A DNA stretch of 53,952 nt from Cellulomonas hominis. GTDB lineage: Bacteria; Actinomycetota; Actinomycetes; Actinomycetales; Cellulomonadaceae. Each line of letters opens with the position of its first letter. Position 1 is the first letter of the stretch. Where the stretch lies: assembly GCF_901521055.1 (NCBI RefSeq), contig NZ_CABEGA010000030.1, positions 1-53,952 of the forward strand. Reading direction: 5' to 3'. This document shows, in pieces, positions 27,800 to 35,926 of this stretch. Below the pieces are notes generated by a model that was not told the origin of the DNA, did no database searches, and saw nothing but the letters and a program-made list of their open reading frames with translations. The translations under genes and the position numbers were made by a program.

Positions 27800-29065
27800 A
27801 TGTCGCTGACCACCTGGGCCGGGAACCTCACCTACTCCGCCGCGCGCGTGCACGAGCCGCGGACCGTCGCGGAGGTCCAGGAGGTGGTCGCCTCCGCCGC
27901 GCACGTGCGCGCGCTGGGCACCCGGCACTGCTTCAACGACCTCGCCGACACCCCGCACGACCTCGTGCGCCTCGACGCCCTGGACCCCGGCGTCGCCATC
28001 GACGAGGAGGCGCGCACGGTCACCGTCTCCGCCGGCACGCGGTACGGGACGCTCGCGCGGGCGATCCACCCGCGGGGCTGGGCGCTGCACAACCTGGCGT
28101 CGCTCCCGCACATCTCCGTGGCCGGGGCGGTGGCCACGGCGACGCACGGCTCCGGCGACCGGTCGCAGAACCTCGCGGCGGCCGTCGCCGCGCTCGACCT
28201 CGTCACCGCCGACGGCTCGCTGCGGCACCTGCGCCGCGGGGACGCCGACTTCCCGGGGGCGGTCGTGGGCCTCGGCGCGCTGGGCGTCGTCGTGCGGGTG
28301 ACCCTCGACGTCGAGCCGGCGTACGACGTGGCGCAGGAGGTGCACACCGACCTGCCGTGGGAGGCCGTGCTGGAGCACCTGGACGACGTCACGGGCTCCG
28401 CGGACTCGGTCAGCCTGTTCACGGACTGGGCCGGCCCCGCGGTCCGGCAGGTCTGGCGCAAGACCCGCCTCGCGCCCGGCGCGACGTACGAGCCCCGCGC
28501 GGAGCTGTTCGGCGCGCGGCCGGCGACCGGGCCGCTGCACCCCCTGCCGGGGATCGACCCCGTGAACTGCACCGAGCAGCTCGGCCGGCCCGGCCCGTGG
28601 CACGAGCGGCTGCCGCACTTCCGGCTCGAGTTCACGCCGAGCAACGGCGACGAGCTCCAGTCCGAGTACCTCCTGCCCCGGGAGCACGCCGTCGAGGCGA
28701 TCCAGCAGCTGCGCTCGCTGGCCCCGGTCGTCGCCCCGCTGCTGCAGGTCTCCGAGGTCCGCACCGTCGCCGCCGACGACCTCTGGCTCAGCAGCGCGTA
28801 CGGCGGCGACCGGGTCGGGCTGCACTTCACCTGGCAGCCGCGGCAGGCCGAGGTCGAGGCCGTCCTCCCCCGGATCGAGGCGGCCCTGGCCCCGCTCGGC
28901 GCGCGACCGCACTGGGGCAAGCTCTTCGCCTCGGTCGCCGGGCCCGACGGCGACCCCCGGGCGCTGTACCCGCGGCTCGACGACTTCCGGGCCATGGTCG
29001 GGCGGCTAGACCCGGAAGGAAAGTTCCGGAACCCGTTCGTGGAGCGGCACGTCCTGGGCGGCTGA
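27800..29065 (+). CDS. aldO: Alditol (xylitol/sorbitol) oxidase, VAO family
   Basis: 421-residue cytosolic flavoprotein that oxidises the terminal alcohol of sugar alcohols to aldehydes, making H2O2. It aligns from memory with Streptomyces coelicolor AldO along its length: WAGNLTYSA at the start, SLPHISVAGAVATATHGSG, VNCTEQ, GPWHERLPHFRLEFTPS, ELQSEYLLPREHA, RPHWGKLF and the C-terminal DPEGKFRN. His43 in GTRHCFN corresponds to the covalent FAD histidine of AldO (GSGHSFN); here a Cys follows it. ATG 27800 is preceded by GGGAGCACCG. Confidence 0.9.
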   Translation: MSLTTWAGNLTYSAARVHEPRTVAEVQEVVASAAHVRALGTRHCFNDLADTPHDLVRLDALDPGVAIDEEARTVTVSAGTRYGTLARAIHPRGWALHNLASLPHISVAGAVATATHGSGDRSQNLAAAVAALDLVTADGSLRHLRRGDADFPGAVVGLGALGVVVRVTLDVEPAYDVAQEVHTDLPWEAVLEHLDDVTGSADSVSLFTDWAGPAVRQVWRKTRLAPGATYEPRAELFGARPATGPLHPLPGIDPVNCTEQLGRPGPWHERLPHFRLEFTPSNGDELQSEYLLPREHAVEAIQQLRSLAPVVAPLLQVSEVRTVAADDLWLSSAYGGDRVGLHFTWQPRQAEVEAVLPRIEAALAPLGARPHWGKLFASVAGPDGDPRALYPRLDDFRAMVGRLDPEGKFRNPFVERHVLGG

Positions 29066-29203
29066 GCACCCCGTCCGGTAGGGGGAACCGGCCGCCTCCG
29101 CCTCGTGGCGGTCGCCGAGATGACAGTTCGCGCCTGCACCGGCCGCCCGCGGCCAGGCAGCGACTGCCACCTCGGCGGGCGCGGGTCGCACGCGGACGGG
29201 CGG

Positions 29204-30610
29204 CTACCGCGCGAGGAACGCCAGCAGGTCGTGCCGCGTCAGCACGCCGATCGGCTGGCCGTCGTCGACGACCATCAGCGCGTCGTGCTTCTGCAGCGAC
29301 TCCCGAGCGGAGTCCACCGTCTCCCCCGACCCGATCAGCGGCAGCGCGGCGGACATGTGCCGGTCGACGCGGTCCGACAGCGCCGCGGCGCCGGAGAACA
29401 CCGCGTCGAGCAGCTCGCGCTCCGAGACCGCGCCGGCGACCTCACCGATCTTGACGGGCGGCTCGGCGCCGACGACGGGCATCTGCGAGACGCCGTACTC
29501 CTGGAGGATCTCGATGGCGTCCCGGACGGTCTCGTTCGGGTGCGTGTGCACGAGCGCCGGCAGGCTGCCGTCCTTGGTCCGGAGCACGTCGGACACCGTC
29601 GCACCCTGGCCGGCGTCGAGGAACCCGTAGGACCGCATCCACCGGTCGTTGAAGATCTTGGACAGGTAGCCGCGCCCGCCGTCCGGGAGCAGCACGACGA
29701 TGACCGCGCGCGCCGCCGCCTCCGGGTCCTCGTCCTGGAGCCGGCGCGCCAGGCGCAGCGCGCCCTCGACGGCCATGCCGCAGGAGCCGCCGACCAGCAG
29801 GGCCTCCTCGCGGGCCAGCCGCCGGGTCATGGCGAAGGAGTCGGCGTCGGACACGGCGATGATCTCGTCCGGCACGGCCGGGTCGTACGCCGGCGGCCAG
29901 AAGTCCTCGCCGACCCCCTCGACCAGGTACGGCCGCCCGTCGCCGCCCGAGTAGACGGACCCGAGCGGGTCGATGCCGACGACCCGCACCCGGCCGCCGT
30001 CGGCCTCGGCGCGCTCCGCGGACACGTCGTGCAGGTACCGGCCGGTGCCGGTGATCGTGCCTCCCGTGCCGACGCCGGTGACGAAGTGCGTGACGCGCCC
30101 GTCGGTGTCCGCCCAGATCTCCGGGCCGGTCGACGCGTAGTGGCTCGCGGGGCCGTTCACGTTGGCGTACTGGTTCGGCTTCCAGGCGCCCTCGATCTCG
30201 GTGACCAGCCGGTCTGAGACGGAGTAGTAGGAGTCCGGGTGCTCCGGCGGGACCGCGGTCGGGGTGACGACCACCTCGGCGCCGTACGCGCGCAGCACGT
30301 CGCGCTTGTCCTCCGAGACCTTGTCCGGGCAGACGAACACGCAGCGGTACCCCTTGCGCTGCGCGACCAGGGCCAGGCCGACGCCGGTGTTGCCGCTGGT
30401 CGGCTCGACGATCGTCCCGCCCGGGCGCAGCTCGCCGGAGGCCTCCGCCGCCTCGATCATCTTCAGCGCGATGCGGTCCTTGGCCGACCCGCCGGGGTTG
30501 AGGTACTCGACCTTCGCGAGGACGGTCGCGGCGAGGCCCTCGGTGACGGCGTTGAGCCGGACCAGCGGGGTGCCGCCGACGAGCTCGGAGATGTGCTGCG
30601 CGTACTTCAC
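29204..30610 (-). CDS. cbs: Cystathionine beta-synthase
   Basis: 468 residues. A fold-type II PLP domain (1-330) has the PLP lysine Lys44 in GGSAKDRIAL, the substrate loop TSGNTG and the phosphate loop GTGGTITG. A C-terminal pair of CBS domains (about 340-468) follows: LVHTHPNETVRDAIEILQEY, then a second repeat ending GQPIGVLTRHDLLAFLAR. It joins homocysteine and serine to make cystathionine for reverse transsulfuration; the CBS pair is a regulatory nucleotide module. GTG 30610 is used, with GGGAG 9-10 bases upstream. There is no haem-binding N-terminal extension. Confidence 0.94.
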   Translation of the reverse strand: MKYAQHISELVGGTPLVRLNAVTEGLAATVLAKVEYLNPGGSAKDRIALKMIEAAEASGELRPGGTIVEPTSGNTGVGLALVAQRKGYRCVFVCPDKVSEDKRDVLRAYGAEVVVTPTAVPPEHPDSYYSVSDRLVTEIEGAWKPNQYANVNGPASHYASTGPEIWADTDGRVTHFVTGVGTGGTITGTGRYLHDVSAERAEADGGRVRVVGIDPLGSVYSGGDGRPYLVEGVGEDFWPPAYDPAVPDEIIAVSDADSFAMTRRLAREEALLVGGSCGMAVEGALRLARRLQDEDPEAAARAVIVVLLPDGGRGYLSKIFNDRWMRSYGFLDAGQGATVSDVLRTKDGSLPALVHTHPNETVRDAIEILQEYGVSQMPVVGAEPPVKIGEVAGAVSERELLDAVFSGAAALSDRVDRHMSAALPLIGSGETVDSARESLQKHDALMVVDDGQPIGVLTRHDLLAFLAR

Positions 30611-30641
30611 GGGTCGGTCTCCCAGGGAGCGTCAGGGTGGT

Positions 30642-30663
30642 GCGGGGCGCGAGAAGGCCCCGC
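30642..30663 (-). terminator. Hairpin between the Bax-inhibitor-1 gene and cbs
   Basis: GCGGGGC and GCCCCGC form a perfect 7-bp stem with an eight-base loop, 54 bp after the upstream stop on the minus strand. Confidence 0.55.
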
Positions 30664-30716
30664 CTCCCAGCCTAGGGCCGGGGTGCGGGGCCGTCGTCGC
30701 GGTGCAGGTGTGGGCG

Positions 30717-31580
30717 TCAGTCGCTGCCGCGGAGGATCGCGAGGATCCGAAGGATCTCCAGGTACAGCCAGACCAGGGTGACGATGAGGCCGAAGGCCGC
30801 CGACCAGGCGAACTTCGCCGGGACGCCCTGCTCGACGCCGCGCTTGATGGAGTCGAAGTCCATGATCAGGCTCGCGGCGGCCAGGCCGACCGCGAACAGT
30901 CCGACGAGGATGCCGAACGGCCCGTCGCGCAGCGGGCCGAAGCCGTCGCTCGACACGAAGAACGACATCACCAGGTTGACCACCGAGAACGCCAGGTACC
31001 CGACCATCGCGATGATCAGCCAGCGCGTGAACTTGGGGGTGACCCGCACGCGGCCGGACCGGAACAGGAACAGCGCGGCACCGAACGTCGCGAACGTGGC
31101 GATGATCGCCTGCAGCACGATCGGCTCGGCCGTGCCGGTGCTCGTGCCGTCGACCGTCATGTTCTGGAACGCCAGGCTGATCCCGCCGAGGAACACGCCC
31201 TGCGCGACGGTGTACAGCGTGATGAGCGCGGGGCTGGGGTTCCGCTTGAACGCGTTGACCAGACCGAGCACGAGGCCCACGATCGCGCCGAGCGGCCACA
31301 GCCCCGGCGCGAGGTTCCACGTCGCCGCGGCGACGACGACGAGCAGCGCGAGCAGCCCGCCCGTCTTGATGATGACGTCGTCGTAGGTCAGGCGCCCGGT
31401 GTCCCGGGTGGTCGCGGTCGGCGCGCCGTACATCTGCTCGAGCGTCGACGCCTCGATCACGGGGCCGGTGGCGCCGCCGAGCGTGCCCGTCGCCCCGCCC
31501 TGCTGCTGGCGGGCGCCCCGGTTGCCGCGGGCGCGCGGGTCGCCGAAGACGGCGCTGTTGTTGAACACCGGGTTGCTCAT
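30717..31580 (-). CDS. Bax inhibitor-1/YccA family membrane protein
   Basis: 287 residues. A soluble N-terminus of about 65 residues (Gly/Gln/Thr-rich) is followed by seven membrane helices, beginning IIKTGGLLALLVVVAAATWN. The conserved C-terminal region is ILVGLFAVGLAAASLIMDFD, then AFGLIVTLVWLYLEILRIL. Bacterial BI-1 homologues include the calcium-leak protein BsYetJ; a role in ion balance or membrane stress is inference. ATG 31580 follows GGAGGACCC. Transcribed away from the ABC exporter. Confidence 0.9.
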   Translation of the reverse strand: MSNPVFNNSAVFGDPRARGNRGARQQQGGATGTLGGATGPVIEASTLEQMYGAPTATTRDTGRLTYDDVIIKTGGLLALLVVVAAATWNLAPGLWPLGAIVGLVLGLVNAFKRNPSPALITLYTVAQGVFLGGISLAFQNMTVDGTSTGTAEPIVLQAIIATFATFGAALFLFRSGRVRVTPKFTRWLIIAMVGYLAFSVVNLVMSFFVSSDGFGPLRDGPFGILVGLFAVGLAAASLIMDFDSIKRGVEQGVPAKFAWSAAFGLIVTLVWLYLEILRILAILRGSD

Positions 31581-31806
31581 GGGTCCTCCAGGTCGGTTCG
31601 AGGTGCGAGCCGGCAGTGGTTCATCCGGGTTCAACGCGCGCACCGCCCCGGTAGTTCCCGCCGGCCCCGAGGTCATCCGTGAGGTGGACGCCGTCCTCCG
31701 TGATGGCGAGGCCGGGGGTCCCCAGGTTCGGCCTTGGGGTTGTTCCGCGCCGCGAGCGCCGTCCGTAGGTTCGTCATGTACCTGAGGACCCACCTGTGAG
31801 GGAACC

Positions 31807-32775
31807 ATGATCGAGGCAAGAGGACTGACCAAGAGGTACGGCAAGAAGACGGCGGTGGCCGGCATCGACTTCGCCGTGCAGCCGGGGAAGGTGACCGGCT
31901 TCCTCGGCCCGAACGGTGCCGGCAAGTCCACGACGATGCGCATGATCGTCGGCCTGGACCGGCCGACGTCCGGGACCGTCACGGTGAACGGGCGCCCGTA
32001 CGCGGAGCACCGGTCCCCGCTGACCGAGGTCGGCGCGCTGCTGGACGCCAAGGCGGTCCACTCGGGCCGCTCCGCGACGAACCACCTCCGGGCGGTCGCC
32101 GCCACGCACGGCATCGGCCGCAAGCGGGTCGACGAGGTCATCGAGATGACGGGCCTGCAGGCCGTGGCCGGCAAGCGGGTCGGCGGGTTCTCCCTCGGCA
32201 TGGGCCAGCGGCTGGGCATCGCCGCCGCCCTGCTCGGCGACCCGCGCACGCTGATCCTCGACGAGCCGGTGAACGGCCTCGACCCCGAGGGCGTGCTCTG
32301 GGTGCGCAACCTCGTCAAGCACCTCGCGTCGGAGGGCCGGACGGTCTTCCTGTCCTCGCACCTGATGAGCGAGATGGCGGTGACCGCCGACCACATCCTG
32401 GTCATCGGCCGCGGCCGCATCATCGCCGACGCCCCGGTCTCCGACATCGTCGCCCGCGCGTCCGGCAGCACCGTCAAGGTCCGCAGCCCGCACGCCACCC
32501 AGCTGGTCGAGCTGCTCCGCGGCCCGGAGGTCACCGTCACGTCGGTCGAGGCCGGCCTGCTCGAGGTCACCGGCAGCACCGCCGCGCAGATCGGCGAGCT
32601 CGCCGCCCGCAGCAGCCTCGTGCTGCACGAGCTGACCCCGGTGTCCGCCTCGCTGGAGGCCGCCTACATGTCGCTGACCGCCGACGACGTCGAGTACCAC
32701 TCCGCCCCCACCGGCGCGGACCCCGCCCTCGCCGCGGCCGCCGCCGCGCAGACCCCCCAGGAGGCCCGGCGATGA
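31807..32775 (+). CDS. ABC-2 exporter ATP-binding protein
   Basis: 322 residues. Walker A is GPNGAGKS (34-41), the signature is FSLGMGQRLGIA and Walker B LILDEPVNGLDPEG is followed by SSHLMSEM. The signature reads SLGMGQ in place of the usual LSGGQ, common in this exporter subfamily. A C-terminal extension of about 90 residues ends in an Ala/Pro-rich tail. It belongs to the DrrA/YadG-like group that powers lipid or antibiotic export. ATG 31807 follows GAGGGAACC, and its stop overlaps the permease start as ATGA. Confidence 0.9.
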   Translation: MIEARGLTKRYGKKTAVAGIDFAVQPGKVTGFLGPNGAGKSTTMRMIVGLDRPTSGTVTVNGRPYAEHRSPLTEVGALLDAKAVHSGRSATNHLRAVAATHGIGRKRVDEVIEMTGLQAVAGKRVGGFSLGMGQRLGIAAALLGDPRTLILDEPVNGLDPEGVLWVRNLVKHLASEGRTVFLSSHLMSEMAVTADHILVIGRGRIIADAPVSDIVARASGSTVKVRSPHATQLVELLRGPEVTVTSVEAGLLEVTGSTAAQIGELAARSSLVLHELTPVSASLEAAYMSLTADDVEYHSAPTGADPALAAAAAAQTPQEARR

Positions 32776-33596
32776 GCGCCACCGCCACCGTCCCCGCCAC
32801 CCGCGCCGCCGCCCGGCCCTCGTCGGACGTCCGCGTCACCTTCGGCCGCCTCGTCAAGTCCGAGTGGATCAAGCTCTGGACCGTCCGCGCGACGTGGTGG
32901 GTGCTGCCCATCACCGTGGTCGCGCAGGCCGGGTTCGCCTGGCTGTTCGCGTACTTCGGCGTCCGGGAGATGGACGACGCGGGCGTCGGCTACGTCGTCA
33001 CCGCCGCGGACGTCGTGGGCGGAATCCAGCTCGCGCAGCTGGCGATGGTCGTGCTCGCGGTGCTCACGATCACCGGTGAGTACACGACCGGCATGATCCG
33101 CAGCACCCTGACCGCGGCACCCACCCGGATCCCGGCGCTGCTGTCGAAGGGCCTCGTCGTCGTGGTGGTCGCGTGGGCGACCGGCGTCGTCGGCACCCTC
33201 GCGAGCTGGGCGGTCACCTACCCCGTCCTCGGGGAGGCGCACCACGTCGACCTCGGCGACGCCGTGAACCAGCGGATCCTGCTCGGCGCGCCGCTGTACC
33301 TCGCGGCGATCGCCCTGCTGGCCTACGGCATCGGCGCGATGCTCCGCCACTCGGCGGGCGCGCTCGCCGCGGTGCTCGGGCTGCTGCTGGTCGTCGAGAC
33401 CATGGTGACGGCGATCCCGTGGAGCGTGTTCGAGAAGATCGCGCCGTACCTGCCGATGTCCGCCGGCTCGCAGCTCGTGCAGACCTCGGGCCCGGACGCG
33501 GTGCTCACGCCGTGGCAGGGCTACGGCGTGCTCGTCGCCTGGGGCGTGGTCGCGCTGGCGCTCGGCGCGGTGCTGCTGCGCCGCCGGGACGCCTGA
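32772..33596 (+). CDS. ABC-2 exporter permease
   Basis: 274-residue membrane protein with six predicted helices. A short cytoplasmic N-terminus (VRVTFGRLVKSEWIKLWTVR) carries the typical coupling segment. Helices follow at about 45-65, 75-100, 120-145 and 175-250, and the C-terminus is Arg-rich (LLLRRRDA). The start overlaps the ATPase stop (ATGA), so subunits are made together. The sensor kinase and regulator that follow by 145 bp may control or sense what this exporter handles, as in bacitracin- or lantibiotic-type modules; substrate unknown. Confidence 0.87.
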   Translation: MSATATVPATRAAARPSSDVRVTFGRLVKSEWIKLWTVRATWWVLPITVVAQAGFAWLFAYFGVREMDDAGVGYVVTAADVVGGIQLAQLAMVVLAVLTITGEYTTGMIRSTLTAAPTRIPALLSKGLVVVVVAWATGVVGTLASWAVTYPVLGEAHHVDLGDAVNQRILLGAPLYLAAIALLAYGIGAMLRHSAGALAAVLGLLLVVETMVTAIPWSVFEKIAPYLPMSAGSQLVQTSGPDAVLTPWQGYGVLVAWGVVALALGAVLLRRRDA

Positions 33597-33741
33597 GCCG
33601 TCGGCGTCCCACCGGGTCTGGCACAGTGACCCCGTCCCCGCCCGGGGGCGGGGTCGCCGTGCACCCGGGACCCCGACGCCGCAGCCGACCGCACCGACCG
33701 CACCGGAGGGCCCCCTGAGCACCGACCCGGGCCACCCGTCG

Positions 33742-35214
33742 ATGGCCTTCACCGAGCTGGACGCGCGCCGCCTGGGCCGCGTCCGGCGGTACTTCGCCCG
33801 GCACCCGGGCGCCTCGGACGTCCTGGTCTGCCTGTTCTTCGCGCTCGGGGCGGTCGACCTGGTCAGCACCGCGCTGGGCGGGGTCCTCGGGATCGACCCC
33901 GACCCGTCCGCCCGCGGAGTGGCCGGGACGCTCGTGCTCGCGGCGCTCGGCACGGTGGCGCTGGCGTTCCGGCGGCGCTCGCCCGTCCAGGTGGCGGTGC
34001 TGCTGGCGGTGCTGGGCGCCGGCGCGGTGCTGCTGTCCGGCCACCTCGGGCCGTTCGCGCTGGGGTTCGCGTTCGCGCTCTACGTGGTGGCGGCGACGCT
34101 CCCCCAGCGGGTCGGGTGGATCGTGCTCGGCAGCGCGTCCGTCCTCGTGATCGGCGCGCTGCTGGCCTGGGGCGAGGACGCGTCCGGCGGCACCGGCATG
34201 GTCACGGTCACCACGCCCGACGGCACGGTGGTGCAGCGGGCCGACGGCGAGGACGCCGCCGCGGCGTCCGACGTGCCGAGCTTCCTGCTGCTGGGCCTGG
34301 TCGGCATGGCGGTCGGCGCCAACGTGCGCGGGCGGCGCCTGCACACCCGCGGGCTCGTCGAGCGGCACCAGCAGCTGATGGACGCGAGCGAGCAGCAGGC
34401 GAAGCTCGCCGCGGCCGCCGAGCAGACCCGGATCGCGCGGGAGATGCACGACGTGGTGGCCCACGGGCTGACCGTGATGATCGCCCTGTCGGACGGCGCC
34501 CGGGCGGCGGTGCGCCGCTCCCCGGACGACGCCGAGACCGCCCTGGACCTGCTGTCCGAGACGGGGCGCTCCGCGCTGGCCGACATGCGCCGGATGCTCG
34601 GCGTGCTGCGCGGGGCGGACGTGCCGCTGGAGCCCCAGCCCGGCACCCAGGACCTGGAGTCGCTGGTGCAGCAGTTCCGCGCGGCCGGCCTCACCGTGCA
34701 CCTCACGACCACGGGGCCGCCGCTGCCGTCCGACGCCGGGCTGTCCCTCACCGTCTACCGGGTGGTGCAGGAGTCGCTGACCAACGCGCTGCGGCACGCG
34801 GGCGCGGGCAGCCGGGTCGACGTGCTGGTCCGGCACGGCGACCGCCGCGTGGGCATCGAGGTGGTCGACGACGGCGGCGGGGCGGCACCGGTCGGCGACG
34901 GGGACGGCGACGGCGGCCGGCTGTCCCGGCTGGGCGACCGGCTGAGCGACCGGCGCTCGGACCTGCTCGACGCCCGGACCGACGCCGAGCCCGCCTCGGC
35001 CCTGCCCACCGCGCCGGTCCCCGCGCGCACCGGCCGCGGCCTGGTCGGCATGCGGGAACGCGCGGCGGTCTACCGTGGCACCGTGTCCGCGGGCCCGTAC
35101 CGCGCCGGCTGGCGCGTGCACGTGGAGCTGCGGACCGACGACACCGGCGCGACGGCGACGGTCGTCCCCGGGACGCCGCCCGCCCGCCCCACCACCACCG
35201 AGGAGCACGCGTGA
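33742..35214 (+). CDS. NarL-type sensor histidine kinase (HisKA_3)
   Basis: 490 residues. An N-terminal membrane region (about 25-200) has four helices, a 40-residue extracytoplasmic loop (GTGMVTVTTPDGTVVQRADG) and a fifth helix. The dimerisation/phospho-acceptor motif is REMHDVVAHGLTVM with His236. The ATPase domain follows: N-box VQESLTNALRHA, D-box VVDDGGG, G-box GRGLVGMRER. Some 50 residues of Gly/Asp and Arg-rich sequence separate the last two motifs, longer than usual. ATG 33742 has no ribosome site; an in-frame CTG at 33715 sits four bases after GGAGGG and may be the true start, adding nine residues. Coupled to the regulator by a GTGA overlap. Confidence 0.88.
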   Translation: MAFTELDARRLGRVRRYFARHPGASDVLVCLFFALGAVDLVSTALGGVLGIDPDPSARGVAGTLVLAALGTVALAFRRRSPVQVAVLLAVLGAGAVLLSGHLGPFALGFAFALYVVAATLPQRVGWIVLGSASVLVIGALLAWGEDASGGTGMVTVTTPDGTVVQRADGEDAAAASDVPSFLLLGLVGMAVGANVRGRRLHTRGLVERHQQLMDASEQQAKLAAAAEQTRIAREMHDVVAHGLTVMIALSDGARAAVRRSPDDAETALDLLSETGRSALADMRRMLGVLRGADVPLEPQPGTQDLESLVQQFRAAGLTVHLTTTGPPLPSDAGLSLTVYRVVQESLTNALRHAGAGSRVDVLVRHGDRRVGIEVVDDGGGAAPVGDGDGDGGRLSRLGDRLSDRRSDLLDARTDAEPASALPTAPVPARTGRGLVGMRERAAVYRGTVSAGPYRAGWRVHVELRTDDTGATATVVPGTPPARPTTTEEHA

Positions 35215-35912
35215 CCACGACCCCGCCGGCGGACGAGCGGACCGGACCCGTCCGGGTGCTGCTGGTGGACGACCAGCCGCTGCTGCGGATGGGCTTCCGC
35301 CTGGTGCTGGAGGACGAGGAGGACATCACCGTCGTCGGCGAGGCCGGCGACGGCGCGGACGCGATGCGTCAGGTCACGGCGCTGGCCCCGGACGTCGTCC
35401 TGATGGACGTGCGGATGCCCGGCGTGAACGGCATCGAGGCGACCGAGCGGATCGTCGCGTCGGGGTCCACGTCCCGGGTGCTGATCCTCACGACGTTCGA
35501 CCTCGACGAGTACGCCTTCGCGGCGCTGCGCGCGGGCGCCAGCGGGTTCCTGCTGAAGGACGCCCGCCCCGCGGAGCTGACCGCCGCGATCCGCGCGGTC
35601 GCGACCGGGGACGCGGTGGTGTCCCCGCGCGTGACCCGCCGGATGCTCGAGCTGTTCGCGGAGGAGCTGCCCTCCGCGGGCGCCGCGCCCGCGCCCCGGA
35701 CCGACGCCCGGCTGGACGACCTCACGCACCGCGAGCGCGAGGTCCTGCTCGCCGTGGCCGAGGGCCTGTCGAACGCCGAGGTCGCCGAGCGGCTGTTCCT
35801 GTCCGAGGCGACGGTGAAGACCCACGTCGGGCGGATCCTCGCGAAGCTCGGGGTGCGGGACCGGGTGCAGGCCGTGGTGCTGGCGTACGAGTCCGGGATC
35901 GTCGGGCGCTGA
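35211..35912 (+). CDS. NarL/LuxR-type response regulator
   Basis: 233 residues. The receiver domain (about 14-130) has the acidic pair DD at 20-21, phospho-acceptor Asp66 in LMDVRMPG and Lys in FLLKDARP. The C-terminal LuxR helix-turn-helix (about 165-230) reads LTHREREVLLAVAEGLSNAE and then LSEATVKTHVGRILAKLGVR. GTG 35211 overlaps the kinase stop and has GAGGAGCACGC upstream. It should be phosphorylated by the kinase and may act on the preceding ABC exporter; no direct-repeat target was found. Confidence 0.93.
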   Translation: MTTTPPADERTGPVRVLLVDDQPLLRMGFRLVLEDEEDITVVGEAGDGADAMRQVTALAPDVVLMDVRMPGVNGIEATERIVASGSTSRVLILTTFDLDEYAFAALRAGASGFLLKDARPAELTAAIRAVATGDAVVSPRVTRRMLELFAEELPSAGAAPAPRTDARLDDLTHREREVLLAVAEGLSNAEVAERLFLSEATVKTHVGRILAKLGVRDRVQAVVLAYESGIVGR

Positions 35913-35926
35913 CGCCCGCGCGGCCG

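Noticed and set aside
29066..29203. Small gene between the alditol oxidase and cbs
   Set aside because: No frame with a ribosome site and plausible protein; only a 6-bp GGCCGC-CC-GCGGCC hairpin at 29141.
27724..29454. Alternative plus-strand frame over the alditol oxidase
   Set aside because: The +0 frame starting at 27800 carries all AldO motifs; this one is compositional noise.
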